Counted from the first letter of the stretch, positions 45,973 through 57,223 are shown. The stretch: 64,000 nucleotides of DNA from Deinococcus malanensis (GCF_014647655.1 NZ_BMPP01000005.1:1-64000), one strand, 5' to 3'. Notes: generated from the sequence alone by a model not told the origin. Translations and numbers: made by a program.

Positions 45973-46464
45973 ATGATGCGATTTGATCCCTTCCGTGAAA
46001 TTGAAGAACTGACTCAGCGTATGGACCGTGCCTTCGGCAACTCTGGCGGCCAGGGTGCCCGTCTGGCCCCACCCGTCGACGTGCACGAAGATGCTCAGGG
46101 CCTGGAACTGACCCTTGACCTGCCTGGCGTGTCGCCCGAAAGCATTCAGATCGAGGCGGAGAACCAGACGCTCAGCGTTCAGGCCGAGCGCCGTTACTCC
46201 CGCACCGACGGCCGCACCGCCCACCGCGTCGAGCGTCCCTACGGCACCATGAGCCGCACGTTCAGCGTGCCGGCCAAGTACGATCTGACCAAGGTCGAGG
46301 CCGACTTCGACCATGGCACCCTGACCATCCGCGTTCCCCGCAGTGAAGCGGCTCAGAAGCGCTCGGTCAGCGTGCGGACCGCCGGTCAGCTGACCTCGCC
46401 TAGGACCGTGGAGTCTGGTGATGCGGACAGGGCGGCGGGCAGTGAAGTGGCGCAGGCTGGTTGA
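45973..46464 (+). CDS. Small heat shock protein, Hsp20 family
   Basis: 163 residues with an alpha-crystallin domain: PPVDVHEDAQGLELTLDLPGV, VQAERRY, then the closing FDHGTLTIRVPRSEAA, and an Ala/Ser-rich C-terminal extension. Holds unfolded proteins under stress. The GERPYGTMSRTF-like segment (VERPYGTMSRTFSVP) is typical. AGGAGG lies 7 nt before ATG 45973; a second ATG follows at once. A long 5' UTR (about 70 nt) sets it apart from the leaderless genes. Confidence 0.92.
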   Translation: MMRFDPFREIEELTQRMDRAFGNSGGQGARLAPPVDVHEDAQGLELTLDLPGVSPESIQIEAENQTLSVQAERRYSRTDGRTAHRVERPYGTMSRTFSVPAKYDLTKVEADFDHGTLTIRVPRSEAAQKRSVSVRTAGQLTSPRTVESGDADRAAGSEVAQAG

Positions 46465-46478
46465 ACTCAGTCCTGAAG

Positions 46479-46513
46479 AATGGCCGGAGCTCAGGTGCTC
46501 CGGCCATTTCCTT
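46479..46513 (+). terminator. hsp20 terminator
   Basis: AATGGCCGGAGC (46479-46490) pairs with GCTCCGGCCATT (46497-46508), followed by TCCTTT. Confidence 0.75.
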
Positions 46514-46875
46514 TGCACCGGGGCCTGCTGAGCGTTGTCGGAGACGTGTGAACACTTCGCAGCCATCCTGCCGAACAGCGGATCAGGCGCTCGTGGCCCC
46601 GTTGCGAGCAGGTATTGTGCGAAGCCCGCGACAGCTCTACCGCCACCGCGTGCCCAGGTTGATGGCCAGCCCCGATCATTTCTGCCGGATTCAGGTCTGA
46701 ACTGTGATGATCAGCTGTGCCCCGTGGTGCTATGGCTTCAGCTGAAAATGTTTACGCGCTGGGCAGGGGAGACATGCATTGACACTTCTGCGCCGTAGCC
46801 CCTCTGCTGGCTGTTGGCAGCCAGTACCCAGTCCGCCACTACCCCGCCGCAGCCGCTTTCCTCCTGGCCCCTTTG
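46514..46875. other. Gap without a supported gene
   Basis: Short frames occur, but none has a family match or a convincing start. No structured RNA, repeat or remnant was recognised. Confidence 0.3.
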
Positions 46876-47289
46876 TTACTCGCGGGCAACCTGATTTTTC
46901 TGCCAGAACGCCAGGAAGGTATCGATCTGCTGAACAAACTGCTCGAACTCCTGCGCTTTAACCAGATAGGAGCTGGCGTGCAGGGTATACGCTGCCCGGA
47001 CGTCCGACTTGGCACCCGAGGTCGAAAGCATCACGACCGGCAGCAGGGCCAGCTCGGGATCTGCCTTGAGTGCGGCCAGCACCTCGAACCCACTCATTCC
47101 CGGCATGTTTACATCCAGCAAAATGACGTCTGGCTGAACCTCTTTTCGTCTCAGCAGGTCCAGCGCGGTTTTCCCGTCCGTGACGCACGTCAGAGTGCAG
47201 TCCGGACACAGCTGCTGAAATGCCTCCTCGGCCAGCAGCTGGTCTGCCAGATTGTCGTCAATCAGCAGAAAATGGTGCAAGAGGTTCAC
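46876..47289 (-). CDS. Single-domain response regulator
   Basis: 137 residues, a lone CheY-like receiver: acidic pocket FLLIDDN (D11, D12), phospho-acceptor D59 in ILLDVNMPG, LSTSG switch and conserved Lys in SSYLVKA (about 109). GTG 47289 is chosen since a perfect TATAAT (47301-47296) lies 6 nt upstream, leaderless. The frame to 47358 is excluded. No kinase is adjacent; it is divergent from a CHASE3-GGDEF protein and may act in the same circuit. Confidence 0.85.
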   Translation of the reverse strand: MNLLHHFLLIDDNLADQLLAEEAFQQLCPDCTLTCVTDGKTALDLLRRKEVQPDVILLDVNMPGMSGFEVLAALKADPELALLPVVMLSTSGAKSDVRAAYTLHASSYLVKAQEFEQFVQQIDTFLAFWQKNQVARE

Positions 47290-47458
47290 TGCTAAATTAT
47301 AAAGGTTAAATAAAAAAATCGGGGATGGTTTGTCACATTCCTGAAACTGCTGGCACAATCCCGGATTGGAACAGGCTAATCTGTAGCCTACACAGCTGTA
47401 AGGGCATGGAAAGAGGCTTTACCATAGCTTAATCCTGGCTACTGTTCGGTATGCCTCG

Positions 47459-49285
47459 GTGAACCTCATGCGTCTGTCTACCCTTATCCTGCGCACTTTC
47501 AGCGTCCTCTGGCTTTTTACGTTGCTGGGGGGGGTAGGGGTGTATGTCAGCATTGAACAGAACAACCGTCTGGTCAGCGAAATCCAGCAGGAGCAGGAGG
47601 AAATTACCCAGATCACCGCGCTGCTGAACAGTGTGCTTGATCTGGAAACGGGACTGCGCGGCTATCTGCTGACCGGCGAATCGGCGTTTCTTATGCCTCA
47701 CCTGGCGGCCAGGACCCGGCTGCCACGTGAACTGTCGGAACTGGAACGTCAGCTGATGACCGACCACGTCGATCCTGAACATGCTGCCGAGCATCTTCAG
47801 GTGGTTCAGAAAGTGGAGCGGCAGGTTGAGCAGTGGCTCGACGAGGCGGCACGCCCGCAGCTTGCTGCGTACCAGAAAGATCCTGCACTGGCGGTCGCTC
47901 TGGTCAAGACCCAGAGGGGCAAGGTGGTGGTCGATGCCATCCGCAGGGAGCTTCTTGGCCTGAGCGAACATCTGACGCGGGAGGTGCAGCAAAAGGAGAC
48001 CCTCAATCAGGCGAATCTGAGGCGCCTGCAGCTGTTTGCCCCTCTGGGGGTCCTGTTCGCGCTGCTGGTGAGCATCTTCTTCAGTGCCCGGCTGGCTTCG
48101 GGGGTCGCGCAGGTGTTTGACCGCCTGCGCACCTCGACCCGCGAACTGGCCTCCGGAAACCTGACCACCCGCGCCCCGCTGAGCGACCTGCACGAGCCGC
48201 GCCTGCTGGCCGAGGATTTCAACCAGATGGCAGGGGCCCTGGAACGCGCACAGAACGAGGTCGCCGACCGCAACATGATTCTGGAACGGCGGCACCGCGA
48301 AGTCAGTCAGCTCGCTGAACTCAGTGACGCCCTGCAATCGTGCCAGGACAAGGAAGAAGGGTACCGCGTGCTGAGTCAGGCGTTGCCGCACCTCTTCAGT
48401 GGCTGGAGCGGCACGTTCCTGACCCTGAAGTCGTCAAAGAACCTGCTGGAAACCCGCGCGGTGTGGGGAGACGTTGCGCTCGACACCGTGGGTACGGTTC
48501 GTGACCCGGATTCGTGTCTGGCCCTGCGGCGCGGCCATGCCTATGAGCCCACCGAACTCAGTCCCACCTGTGCCCATCACGACGGCCAGGCGGGCATGTA
48601 CCTGTGTATTCCTCTCCTGGCGCAGAACGAGGCTCTGGGGGTTCTTCAGCTTTTCGGCGGGCCGGAAGCCGCGTCGGTGCCCGAGCACGTCCGGTCCTTT
48701 GCCCTGACCGTCGCCCAGCAGATCTCGCTGGCCATCGGCAATCTGCGCCTGCGGGAGACCCTGCGCCAGCAGAGCATCCGCGATCCCATGACGGGGCTGT
48801 TCAACCGCCGGTATCTGGAAGAGACCCTGGAGCGCGAACTTCACCGCGCGACGCGGGCCCAGCAGTCCGTGAGCATTCTGGCGGCGGATATCGACCACTT
48901 CAAGAGATTCAACGACACCTTCGGCCATGAGGCGGGCGACGCGGTGCTCATGGCGGTGGCCAAAACCATGCAGGAGTTTTTCCGGGCCGAGGACATGATC
49001 TGCCGGTACGGCGGCGAGGAGTTCATCATCGTGCTGCTCAATGCCTCGCACGAGGATACCCTGGCCCGGGCACATGCCTTCCGGGAGAAAATTGCCGAGC
49101 TGACGGTGAACTACGAGCGTCAGGCGCTTGGACAGGTCACGGTCAGTCTCGGGGTGGCGACCTATCCCGAGCACGGCACCGACGCCGGAGTGCTGATCAA
49201 TCAGGCCGATCAGGCGCTATATCTGGCCAAACAGCAAGGCCGCAACCGCGTCGAGAGCGTGACGGCCCTCCGGCCTCTCCGCTAG
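47459..49285 (+). CDS. CHASE3-HAMP-GAF-GGDEF diguanylate cyclase
   Basis: 608 residues: membrane helix (about 12-32), CHASE3-like periplasmic helices (LDLETGLRGYLLTGE), second helix (about 194-215), HAMP, a GAF-like domain (about 290-440) and a GGDEF domain. The active site is RYGGEEF (G518-F522) and the inhibitory RxxD is present (RAED, five residues before). So it likely makes c-di-GMP with product inhibition. GTG 47459 follows a TATGCC element by 6-7 nt; ATG 47468 is an alternative. Eight G in a row (47527-47534) lie in the first helix. Confidence 0.88.
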   Translation: MNLMRLSTLILRTFSVLWLFTLLGGVGVYVSIEQNNRLVSEIQQEQEEITQITALLNSVLDLETGLRGYLLTGESAFLMPHLAARTRLPRELSELERQLMTDHVDPEHAAEHLQVVQKVERQVEQWLDEAARPQLAAYQKDPALAVALVKTQRGKVVVDAIRRELLGLSEHLTREVQQKETLNQANLRRLQLFAPLGVLFALLVSIFFSARLASGVAQVFDRLRTSTRELASGNLTTRAPLSDLHEPRLLAEDFNQMAGALERAQNEVADRNMILERRHREVSQLAELSDALQSCQDKEEGYRVLSQALPHLFSGWSGTFLTLKSSKNLLETRAVWGDVALDTVGTVRDPDSCLALRRGHAYEPTELSPTCAHHDGQAGMYLCIPLLAQNEALGVLQLFGGPEAASVPEHVRSFALTVAQQISLAIGNLRLRETLRQQSIRDPMTGLFNRRYLEETLERELHRATRAQQSVSILAADIDHFKRFNDTFGHEAGDAVLMAVAKTMQEFFRAEDMICRYGGEEFIIVLLNASHEDTLARAHAFREKIAELTVNYERQALGQVTVSLGVATYPEHGTDAGVLINQADQALYLAKQQGRNRVESVTALRPLR

Positions 49286-49494
49286 CCCGCACAGCCTGGG
49301 GAGCCTGCAGGGGAACAAAGATGCGTCTTGCGGCCTGATGGGAGCGCGGAGCCGCTGCTTTTGTGGCGGTTGTCAGGCAGGAGACTCACGGGACAAAGCG
49401 CTGACTCAGGACTGCACCTGTGAGCTCTTGGGCTGGCCGTGCTGACGAAGGCATGCGGAGTTCAGGGTTTGGCTGCTGTGATTGCTTCCTGAAG

Positions 49495-51891
49495 TCAGTT
49501 TGCCTGCTCTTCCGGCCCGGGTGCACCGTGCGGCAGTGCGTGAGCAGCGTCTGGCTGTGTGGCGCGGTTGGTTTCCTGCACGAAGGCCAGAAATTCAGCG
49601 GATGGCAGGGGTTTTGAAAACAGGTAGCCCTGTCCCAGATCACACGACAGCGTCTGAAGGCTGCAGCACTGCTCCGGCGTCTCGATGCCCTCGGCCACGA
49701 TCCGCAGCTTCAGATGATGGGCGATGCGCACGATGGCCTCGACGAAGGTCAGGCCGTCGTCCTGCATGGCCCAGATAAACGACCGGTCGATTTTGACGAT
49801 ATCGACCTGCAGGGTGCGCAGATAGGCCAGGCTCGAGTACCCGGTTCCGAAGTCGTCCACTGCCACCTGGATGCCCAGCGCCCGCAGCTCTCTGAGCTTG
49901 ATGTTCGACGCCGCGAAATCCGAGAGCAGCGAGCCTTCCGTGAGTTCAAGGGTCAGGGCGCTGCCCGCCAGACTGTGGCGCTGCAACGTCGCCTGTACCT
50001 GCGCAACAAAGTCGTCGCGCTCGAATTGCAACGGTGAGACGTTGACGGAAACACCCAGGTCCGGTTGCCCGGCGGCCCGCCACTGACGGACCTGATCCAC
50101 TGCCGTATCCAGCACCCAGCTCCCGACGGCGTGAATCAGGCCCCGCTGCTCGGCAACAGGAATGAAGGTCGCCGGAGAGACGATACCCAGCACCGGCGAA
50201 GTCCACCGGAGCAGCGCCTCGGCGGACCGGACCTGCCGGGATGCCAGCGAAACCAGGGGCTGGAAATGCACGCTCAGCTCACCGCGCTCGACGGCGCCCC
50301 TGAGCTGAACTTCTATGCGGTGAATCTCGGCGGTCTGCTGTTCGATCTGCTGGTTATAGAACTGCATCCCGTTGCGGCCCCGCCGTTTTGCCTCGTACAT
50401 GGCGATGTCCGCGTTTCTGAGGGCCTCGCTGGCTGTGGAGCTGTCTGCCGGGCACAGGGTGACCCCGATGCTGGCCGAGACAGACACCGTTTCGTTCCCG
50501 ACCGCGAATGGGCGGCTCAAAGCCTGAAGTACCCGGTACCCCATGTCACTGACCGCCGAGGTGTGGTCAATGCCGGTGGCCATCACGACAAACTCGTCCC
50601 CGCCCTGCCGCGCCACGGTGTCCCGGGGACCGACCTCACCCTGAAGTCGCCGCGCCACCTCACGCAGCAGATCGTCGCCAGCGGCGTGGCCATGAATATC
50701 GTTGACCGATTTGAAGCGGTCCAGATCAATGAACAGCACCGCCACCCCACAACGGGTGTCTGCGCGGAGAATGGCCTGTTCCAGCAGGTGCAGCAGGAAC
50801 GACCGGTTCACCAGACCAGTCAGCGGATCGTGTTTGGCCTGCAGGTCAAGGTCGCGTTGCAGCCGCCGGGCTTCCTGCTGGGTCAGGAACTGCCGGACAG
50901 AGGAGAGCACCACCACCACAAAGGCCATCAGGATGACGCCGTCAGCCTCGTGGTCGGGAAACAGGTAATGCAGCGCGGCGAGGCTCAGGGCCATCGCTAT
51001 GGCCAGGTAGGGGAGGGCCAACTGGCCGAAAGCCGCCGCGCGCAACCACCCCTGGGTCAATTGTTCCCAGCGGACGCGCCGGTGGGTCAGGGTCACTCCA
51101 GCCAACGCAGCGGCCAGTCCAAACAGGGTCGTGGCAGCTGTCCAGAACAGGTCCAGGCTAAAGCCGACCTGATAGGTTCCTGCGGCGGTCTTGATCTGGT
51201 AGCCGGCGTCAGCGACTAGCAGGCTCAGCAGTCCGGCAGTCAGCGCAAGGGTATCGGGCCCCGCGAATTCGCGGGGGCGCCACACGCAGAAGACGGTCAA
51301 CAGCGCGATCAGGAGCAGATCTGCCGCCGGGTAGGCCACACCGACAGCCATCGCCAGGGCACTGCCCTGATGGCCGACGATGCTGCGGCCAATCGCCACC
51401 TCCCAGTAGGCGCCCGCCAGGGCGGAAACGATAATCAGGGTATCAAGGGCTAGAATCGGCCTTTGCTGACGCGGCACAGGCGAACGGCTGAGCAGCAGCA
51501 GCCCGATGATGAAGCACGGAATCAGGGCCAGGAAGAAAGCGTCGGCCATCGACGGGTATGGCGAGGAGAGCTGAACAAGGTCCAGATGTGTGTAGATGAT
51601 CTGCCCGGCGGCCCAGCCCAGCTGCCCGCCGCCGAACCATATCCAGGACGCCCGCTGCGCCGGGTGCCGGGCCGCAGCGCGCAGGGCCAGCACCGCACTG
51701 ATGACAAAAGGCGGCAGGAAAAAAAGATTCCCAGCCCATTCCCGTACCAGTTCAGAGCGGTGAGGAAGCAGAATAAAAGCCAGGTGGGCCACTGCGAAGC
51801 CAAGCAGCAGCGCGACCAGCTGCCGGTCGAAGCGTGACGGCAACAGCGAACCCAGGCCGGCAGGCGGGCGCCACGCGACGATTCGGCTCAT
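49495..51891 (-). CDS. Membrane GGDEF-EAL protein
   Basis: 798 residues: N-terminal module with about nine membrane helices (residues 25-330), then GGDEF (RQGGDEFVVMA, about 428) and EAL domains. EAL catalytic residues look intact: EALLRW, NVSPLQF, LELTEGSLL, VDDFGTGYSSL, DIVKIDRSF, VAEGIET. A phosphodiesterase, cyclase, or both. Opposite strand and 210 bp from the diguanylate cyclase, forming a local c-di-GMP group. The membrane module resembles none I can name; it could sense a membrane-soluble signal. Confidence 0.88.
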   Translation of the reverse strand: MSRIVAWRPPAGLGSLLPSRFDRQLVALLLGFAVAHLAFILLPHRSELVREWAGNLFFLPPFVISAVLALRAAARHPAQRASWIWFGGGQLGWAAGQIIYTHLDLVQLSSPYPSMADAFFLALIPCFIIGLLLLSRSPVPRQQRPILALDTLIIVSALAGAYWEVAIGRSIVGHQGSALAMAVGVAYPAADLLLIALLTVFCVWRPREFAGPDTLALTAGLLSLLVADAGYQIKTAAGTYQVGFSLDLFWTAATTLFGLAAALAGVTLTHRRVRWEQLTQGWLRAAAFGQLALPYLAIAMALSLAALHYLFPDHEADGVILMAFVVVVLSSVRQFLTQQEARRLQRDLDLQAKHDPLTGLVNRSFLLHLLEQAILRADTRCGVAVLFIDLDRFKSVNDIHGHAAGDDLLREVARRLQGEVGPRDTVARQGGDEFVVMATGIDHTSAVSDMGYRVLQALSRPFAVGNETVSVSASIGVTLCPADSSTASEALRNADIAMYEAKRRGRNGMQFYNQQIEQQTAEIHRIEVQLRGAVERGELSVHFQPLVSLASRQVRSAEALLRWTSPVLGIVSPATFIPVAEQRGLIHAVGSWVLDTAVDQVRQWRAAGQPDLGVSVNVSPLQFERDDFVAQVQATLQRHSLAGSALTLELTEGSLLSDFAASNIKLRELRALGIQVAVDDFGTGYSSLAYLRTLQVDIVKIDRSFIWAMQDDGLTFVEAIVRIAHHLKLRIVAEGIETPEQCCSLQTLSCDLGQGYLFSKPLPSAEFLAFVQETNRATQPDAAHALPHGAPGPEEQAN

Positions 51892-52058
51892 ATCTGTGCA
51901 GTCTGCGCCGCGTCAGGTCTCTTAACTCTTACGGTAGGCATCAGAGGTGGGGACTCCTCCGGTACGTGTCGTGTGCGGGACAGTCCAGCCATGTTATCCA
52001 GTACTGAACAGCTTTCAAATGAAAGCGCCCTTTGTAGCAGAGACTGCAAAAGCGCCCG

Positions 52059-53000
52059 TTAATGGCCTTCGCGGACTGCCTCGAGCATGGCGGTGGCCAC
52101 CGCCAGGGCGGCTGGTCCAAGCGGCGCGCGGGTGACTCCCAGCAGGGTTCCCAGCTTGTCGCGGCGGGCGCTGCTCAGGTGGGCCCAGCGGTCGAGGTCG
52201 GTCCGGTGTTTGCGCGCCGCCTCGTCGCGCAGGTAGCGCACTGCCCCATCGTAGTAGCCGGCCTGAAAGGCAGCCCGGGCCCGGCGCTCCTGTTCGACCA
52301 GTCCCAGACCACGGGTGGCCAGCAGCACCCGGCGGGCTTCATCGGCGCCGCCAAACGCATACAGACCTTCCAGGTGATACACGGCCTTGGGATAGCGCAG
52401 GCCTGCCCGTGCCCGCCAGGCATGAGGCAGCCGGATTTCAAACTCGGGCCACGCATGCAGGTAGGTCAGCAGGGCGGGATACAGCAGCGTCAGGGCAATA
52501 TCGCGCGCGTCAGCCAGCGCCAGCAACTGCTCCTGTGCGCCGTGACCGGGGCCGGTGTAGTGCCTGCGCGAGGCGTCCAGCCGCTCTGCCGCAGCGTTGA
52601 TCAGTTCGGCGCGGTACGCCGCGAGCTGGGATTCGTTGAGATTCCACAGGGTGCGCTGGATGCGGCCGAAGCCATTGGTCGGGTCATACAGCACGCGGCT
52701 GGTCGCCAGCAGCGCCAGCGGCGCCTCCTGCTGGGCCACCTGCCAGTCGCGCCATTGGTCAAGCGCTTCGTACGGGTACCGGATGACGCTGATCCCGGCC
52801 CGGACGTCCTCGTGCATCTCCGTCACGCCGCGCTCGAAGGCGACGAAGGTGGGCAGGCTGCCGGCCCACTGTTCATCGGTGCCGTAGCTGCCGGCCTGCG
52901 CCAGGGCGCGCACCTTGCGGTCGGCAATCAGCCGCTCGCTGACCCGCTCAGGCGTGCTGAGGCGTTCAGCCCCTGTCTTGTCTGTAGATCTGTCCAGCAC
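52059..53000 (-). CDS. Nucleotidyltransferase-like protein with a degenerate active site
   Basis: 313 residues. The segment [28 protein letters not shown] sits where minimal nucleotidyltransferases have GSxxxG followed by DxD, and [22 protein letters not shown] resembles the end of that domain; the two Asp of DxD are not seen. The second half is helical, like the substrate domains of such proteins. Function unknown; the fold call is tentative. GTG 53000 is preferred because GGAGGA lies 6 nt upstream; the longer frame (TTG 53084) overlaps the cyclophilin gene. Likely cotranscribed with it. Confidence 0.55.
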   Translation of the reverse strand: MLDRSTDKTGAERLSTPERVSERLIADRKVRALAQAGSYGTDEQWAGSLPTFVAFERGVTEMHEDVRAGISVIRYPYEALDQWRDWQVAQQEAPLALLATSRVLYDPTNGFGRIQRTLWNLNESQLAAYRAELINAAAERLDASRRHYTGPGHGAQEQLLALADARDIALTLLYPALLTYLHAWPEFEIRLPHAWRARAGLRYPKAVYHLEGLYAFGGADEARRVLLATRGLGLVEQERRARAAFQAGYYDGAVRYLRDEAARKHRTDLDRWAHLSSARRDKLGTLLGVTRAPLGPAALAVATAMLEAVREGH

Positions 53001-53073
53001 GCGCAGTCCTCCGGTCCCAGCATAGGGCAAGGCCGGGCCCGTTTCGTGCCGGGCATAAATGAGGTGGAAGCCC

Positions 53074-53886
53074 TCAGGGACCAACGAGAATCTGCACGCT
53101 GCTCAGCACGTCCGCGCCGGCCCCAGCAATCGGCTGGCTTGAGGTGTAGTTGCGTGTCAGGCGGTTCACGACCTCCTGCCCGGCCACCACCTGTCCGAAC
53201 ACGGTGTACTCGCCACTCAGGAAGTCGGCTGGCGCCAGCGTGATGAAAAACTGGCTGCCCTGTGAGTCCAGGCTGCCGCCACGCGCCATCCCCAGTACGC
53301 CCGGGCGGTCAAAGCGCAGCCCGTTGCGGTGCTCGGCCATGAAGCTGTACCCGGGCCCACCGGTTCCCCAGGCCTCGCGCCGGGCCGGGTCGGTGCTCAG
53401 GGGGTCGCCGCCCTGCGCCATGAAGCCCTCGATGACCCGGTGAAAACGCGTGCCGTCGTAAAAGCGGTTCAGCGCCAGAAACACGAAGTTGTTGACGGCC
53501 ACCGGGGCGGCCTTGGCATTCAGTTCGACCGTCACGGCGCCGCGGCTGGTGTTCAGAACCGCACGGTAGCGCTTGGCCGGGTCAATCACCTGCTCGGCGC
53601 GCGCAAACGAAGTGCGCCGGGTTTCGCTGAGCGGAGCGAGCGCCTGAAAGCCAGTCTGCGCTGCCGGCGCCGAAGTCGCCGTGGAGGTCGTGGCAGTAGA
53701 CGTCGAAGTGGTAGCGGAGGAAGCCGTTGCAGGGGAAGTTGTTGCTGGCGCCGTCTTGGCAGGTGCTGCGGTCGAGGGAGTTGCTGTGACGGGTGCTCTT
53801 GTGACTGGTGCGGCAGTCAGGCGGGGCGTGCAGGCAGCGAGGCTCAGGCCCAGGGCCAGCATCGGAAAGGTGACCATTTTCTTCAT
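53074..53886 (-). CDS. Cyclophilin-type peptidyl-prolyl isomerase lipoprotein
   Basis: 270 residues: lipobox LAAC (about 17-20), a low-complexity Thr/Ala/Ser/Pro linker of about 65 residues, then a cyclophilin domain with [15 protein letters not shown] (catalytic Arg) and [11 protein letters not shown] folding helper outside the membrane, tethered by lipid and a flexible arm. GATACT lies about 10 nt before ATG 53886. The upstream frame to 53922 is excluded. Confidence 0.9.
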   Translation of the reverse strand: MKKMVTFPMLALGLSLAACTPRLTAAPVTRAPVTATPSTAAPAKTAPATTSPATASSATTSTSTATTSTATSAPAAQTGFQALAPLSETRRTSFARAEQVIDPAKRYRAVLNTSRGAVTVELNAKAAPVAVNNFVFLALNRFYDGTRFHRVIEGFMAQGGDPLSTDPARREAWGTGGPGYSFMAEHRNGLRFDRPGVLGMARGGSLDSQGSQFFITLAPADFLSGEYTVFGQVVAGQEVVNRLTRNYTSSQPIAGAGADVLSSVQILVGP

Positions 53887-53948
53887 AGGGGCCAGTATCA
53901 CCCGCTCAGAGCAGACTGCCACTCAGAAAGTCCGAACCCTGGCTTCAT

Positions 53949-54419
53949 TCAGTCCAGTGCCAGGCTGGTGGTGTACTTCTCCTGCTTGACCACGATGGTG
54001 CTGGCGGTGTTGCGCACCCCGGGGATGGCCGCCAGCGTGTTGACCAGAAAGTGCTGGTAGGCGTCCAGGTCGGGCACGCACACCTTGAGCAGATAGTCGA
54101 TATCGCCCAGGCACAGAAAGCATTCCAGGACCTCGGGACGCTGCTGCATCTTTCGGGCAAACTCCTCGAAGCCCTGCTTGGTCTGTTTATCCAGCGTGAC
54201 GCGCACCATGACCATCAGCTCACGGCCCACCTTCTTCTGGTCCAGCAGGGCCACGTAGCTCTGGATGATGCCTTCTTCCTCCAGCCGGCGCACCCGCCTC
54301 AGGGTGGGAGCCGGTGTCAGACCGATCTCGTCGGCCAGCTCAGTGTTGGCGATGCGGGCGTCGCGCTGCAGGATCCCCAGAATCTGCCGGTCAATGGCGT
54401 CCAGATGGAATTGAGACAT
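53949..54419 (-). CDS. Lrp/AsnC-family regulator
   Basis: 156 residues: N-terminal HTH ([47 protein letters not shown] without break) and a RAM domain ([16 protein letters not shown] region, ligand loop). Divergent from alanine dehydrogenase with a palindromic site in between; in mycobacteria AldR, an Lrp-type protein, controls ald in just this layout, so alanine sensing is a good guess. The ATG at 54419 is the first of the conserved N-terminus; the frame to 54518 is excluded. Confidence 0.88.
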   Translation of the reverse strand: MSQFHLDAIDRQILGILQRDARIANTELADEIGLTPAPTLRRVRRLEEEGIIQSYVALLDQKKVGRELMVMVRVTLDKQTKQGFEEFARKMQQRPEVLECFLCLGDIDYLLKVCVPDLDAYQHFLVNTLAAIPGVRNTASTIVVKQEKYTTSLALD

Positions 54420-54444
54420 AAACACGACAATTGTACGGCTTATT

Positions 54445-54459
54445 CGCAACCATGTTGCG
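54445..54459. promoter_or_regulatory. Palindrome between the Lrp gene and ald
   Basis: CGCAACCATGTTGCG is a perfect 6-3-6 inverted repeat 26 bp upstream of the Lrp-type gene; ACAATTGT (54427-54434) lies between them. A likely Lrp-family operator controlling both divergent genes. Confidence 0.5.
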
Positions 54460-54618
54460 GAAACGGGCTGGAGACGGCATCTGCCGGCAATCATGCCGAG
54501 TGAGTGCCCTGCTACCATTGCGCTGAAAGCCTCTTACGGCTCACGCCATCTCTCTTGTACGCCCGGTGTTATGGCCGCCCGCGTTCTTTGCCCCTGCACT
54601 GTTCCGGAGGAACCACTC

Positions 54619-55725
<1,107 letters not shown>

Positions 55726-55732
55726 ATACGTT

Positions 55733-55783
55733 CCCCAACGCAGAGTGCCCGCCTTCAAGCAAGGCGGGCACTCTGCGTTGGGG
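55733..55783. terminator. Long bidirectional terminator between ald and murA
   Basis: A 23-bp perfect stem (arms 55733-55755 and 55761-55783) with a CAAGC loop, between convergent genes. Confidence 0.75.
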
Positions 55784-55806
55784 CCTGAGGCTCAGGTCGT
55801 CGCCAC

Positions 55807-57084
55807 TCAGTCCATTGCCACTGCAAGCTGGGTCTGATGTGCAACGGCACCGATGCCGCAAAGGCGCTCGGCCAGGTTCTCATAACCGCGGTTGAGGTAT
55901 TGCACCCCGTCAATGATGGTTTCCCCGGTGCAGGTCAGGCCGGCAATGAACAGCGCGGCGCCGGCGCGCAGGTCTGCGGCCTTGACTGGGGCAGCATGCA
56001 GGGCGCTGCCCTGAATCACCTGGGTGTAGCCGCTGACGGTGATGTTGGCACCCATGCGGTGGAGTTCGGCCACGTGCGTCAGGCGGTCAGGGTAAACCGG
56101 ATCCTGCACGACGCTGGTGCCGGGGACGGTGGCCAGCAGGGCGCTCATCTGCGGCTGTACATCGGTCGGGAAGCCGGGGTAGCTCTGGGTGGTCACATTC
56201 ACCGGGCGCAACTCGCGCTGCCGGGCGTCCACGATCAGGCTGTTGCCCGCTTCCAGGATGTCTACGCCCATCTCCTGAAGCTTGGCGCTTACCGCGCGCA
56301 GATGGTCAGGACGCACATTGCGCACCGTGAGCTGACTGCGGGTCGCGGCCGCCAGCATCATGAAGGTGCCGGCCTCGATGCGGTCAGGAATCACGGTGTA
56401 CTCCCCGCCGCGCAGCTGCTTCACTCCCCGGATCACCAGGGTATTGGTGCCGGCTCCCTGAATATCGGCGCCCAGGCTGTTCAGAAATTCGATCAGGTCC
56501 ACGACGTCGGTATCGATGCTGGCGTTTTCCAGAGTCACCACACCATCGCCCAGGACCGCGGCCAGGACCGCATTGTGGGTACCGCCGACGGTCAGCAGTT
56601 CAAAAACAAAGGTGCCGTTCAGGCTGCCGTGGCGCCGGGCATGAAAGTTGCCGCCGTCCTCGCTGATCTCGGCGCCCAGTGCCCGTAGCGCCTTGACGTG
56701 CTGGTCCACCGGGCGCGGACCCCACGCACAGCCCCCGGGCATAGACACCCGGGCCTGCCCGGCCCGCGCCAGAATGGCCCCAAGCACCACGAAGCTCGCG
56801 CGCATCTTGTTGACCAGGGCATAGGGTGCGTCGGTATGGATGATGGTAGGGGTATGCAGTTCCAGACTGTTGGGCCCCACCCACTGGTGCTGCGTGCCGA
56901 TGTGATGCACCAGATCCAGGATGGTGTACACGTCGCTCAGGCGTGGGATGCCGTGAAGGGTAACTTTCTCACTGCTCAGGAGGCTGGCCACGATAATGGG
57001 CAGAGCAGCATTTTTGCTACCCTGAACGGTGATCTCGCCGCGAAGTTCGCGGCCTCCCTGGATGTGCAGTGGGGTCAGTTGCAT
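55807..57084 (-). CDS. murA: UDP-N-acetylglucosamine 1-carboxyvinyltransferase
   Basis: 425 residues of the EPSP synthase-like fold: QGSKNAALP near the start (active-site Lys and Asn), the catalytic Cys in MPGGCAWGPRPVD (about 118; fosfomycin target), and PDRIEAGTFM. First committed step of peptidoglycan synthesis. The ATG at 57084 is preceded by AAAAGGAT; the frame to 57132 is excluded. Its leader contains the palindrome CCGGAACACGTTCCGG (57124-57139). Confidence 0.95.
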   Translation of the reverse strand: MQLTPLHIQGGRELRGEITVQGSKNAALPIIVASLLSSEKVTLHGIPRLSDVYTILDLVHHIGTQHQWVGPNSLELHTPTIIHTDAPYALVNKMRASFVVLGAILARAGQARVSMPGGCAWGPRPVDQHVKALRALGAEISEDGGNFHARRHGSLNGTFVFELLTVGGTHNAVLAAVLGDGVVTLENASIDTDVVDLIEFLNSLGADIQGAGTNTLVIRGVKQLRGGEYTVIPDRIEAGTFMMLAAATRSQLTVRNVRPDHLRAVSAKLQEMGVDILEAGNSLIVDARQRELRPVNVTTQSYPGFPTDVQPQMSALLATVPGTSVVQDPVYPDRLTHVAELHRMGANITVSGYTQVIQGSALHAAPVKAADLRAGAALFIAGLTCTGETIIDGVQYLNRGYENLAERLCGIGAVAHQTQLAVAMD

Positions 57085-57223
57085 CGGTAGATCCTTTTGG
57101 TGGGGCGGTGAAGTAGGTGCAGGCCGGAACACGTTCCGGGCCCAGTCGGCAACGCAGGTGCATCTTACACATGATGCTCACCGTACGTCTAGTTTGACCT
57201 TACGTCGGGCACTCATGATCTAG

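Noticed and set aside
47527..47534. Run of eight G in the diguanylate cyclase gene
   Set aside because: Encodes Gly residues in the first membrane helix in frame; one sequence cannot show variation.
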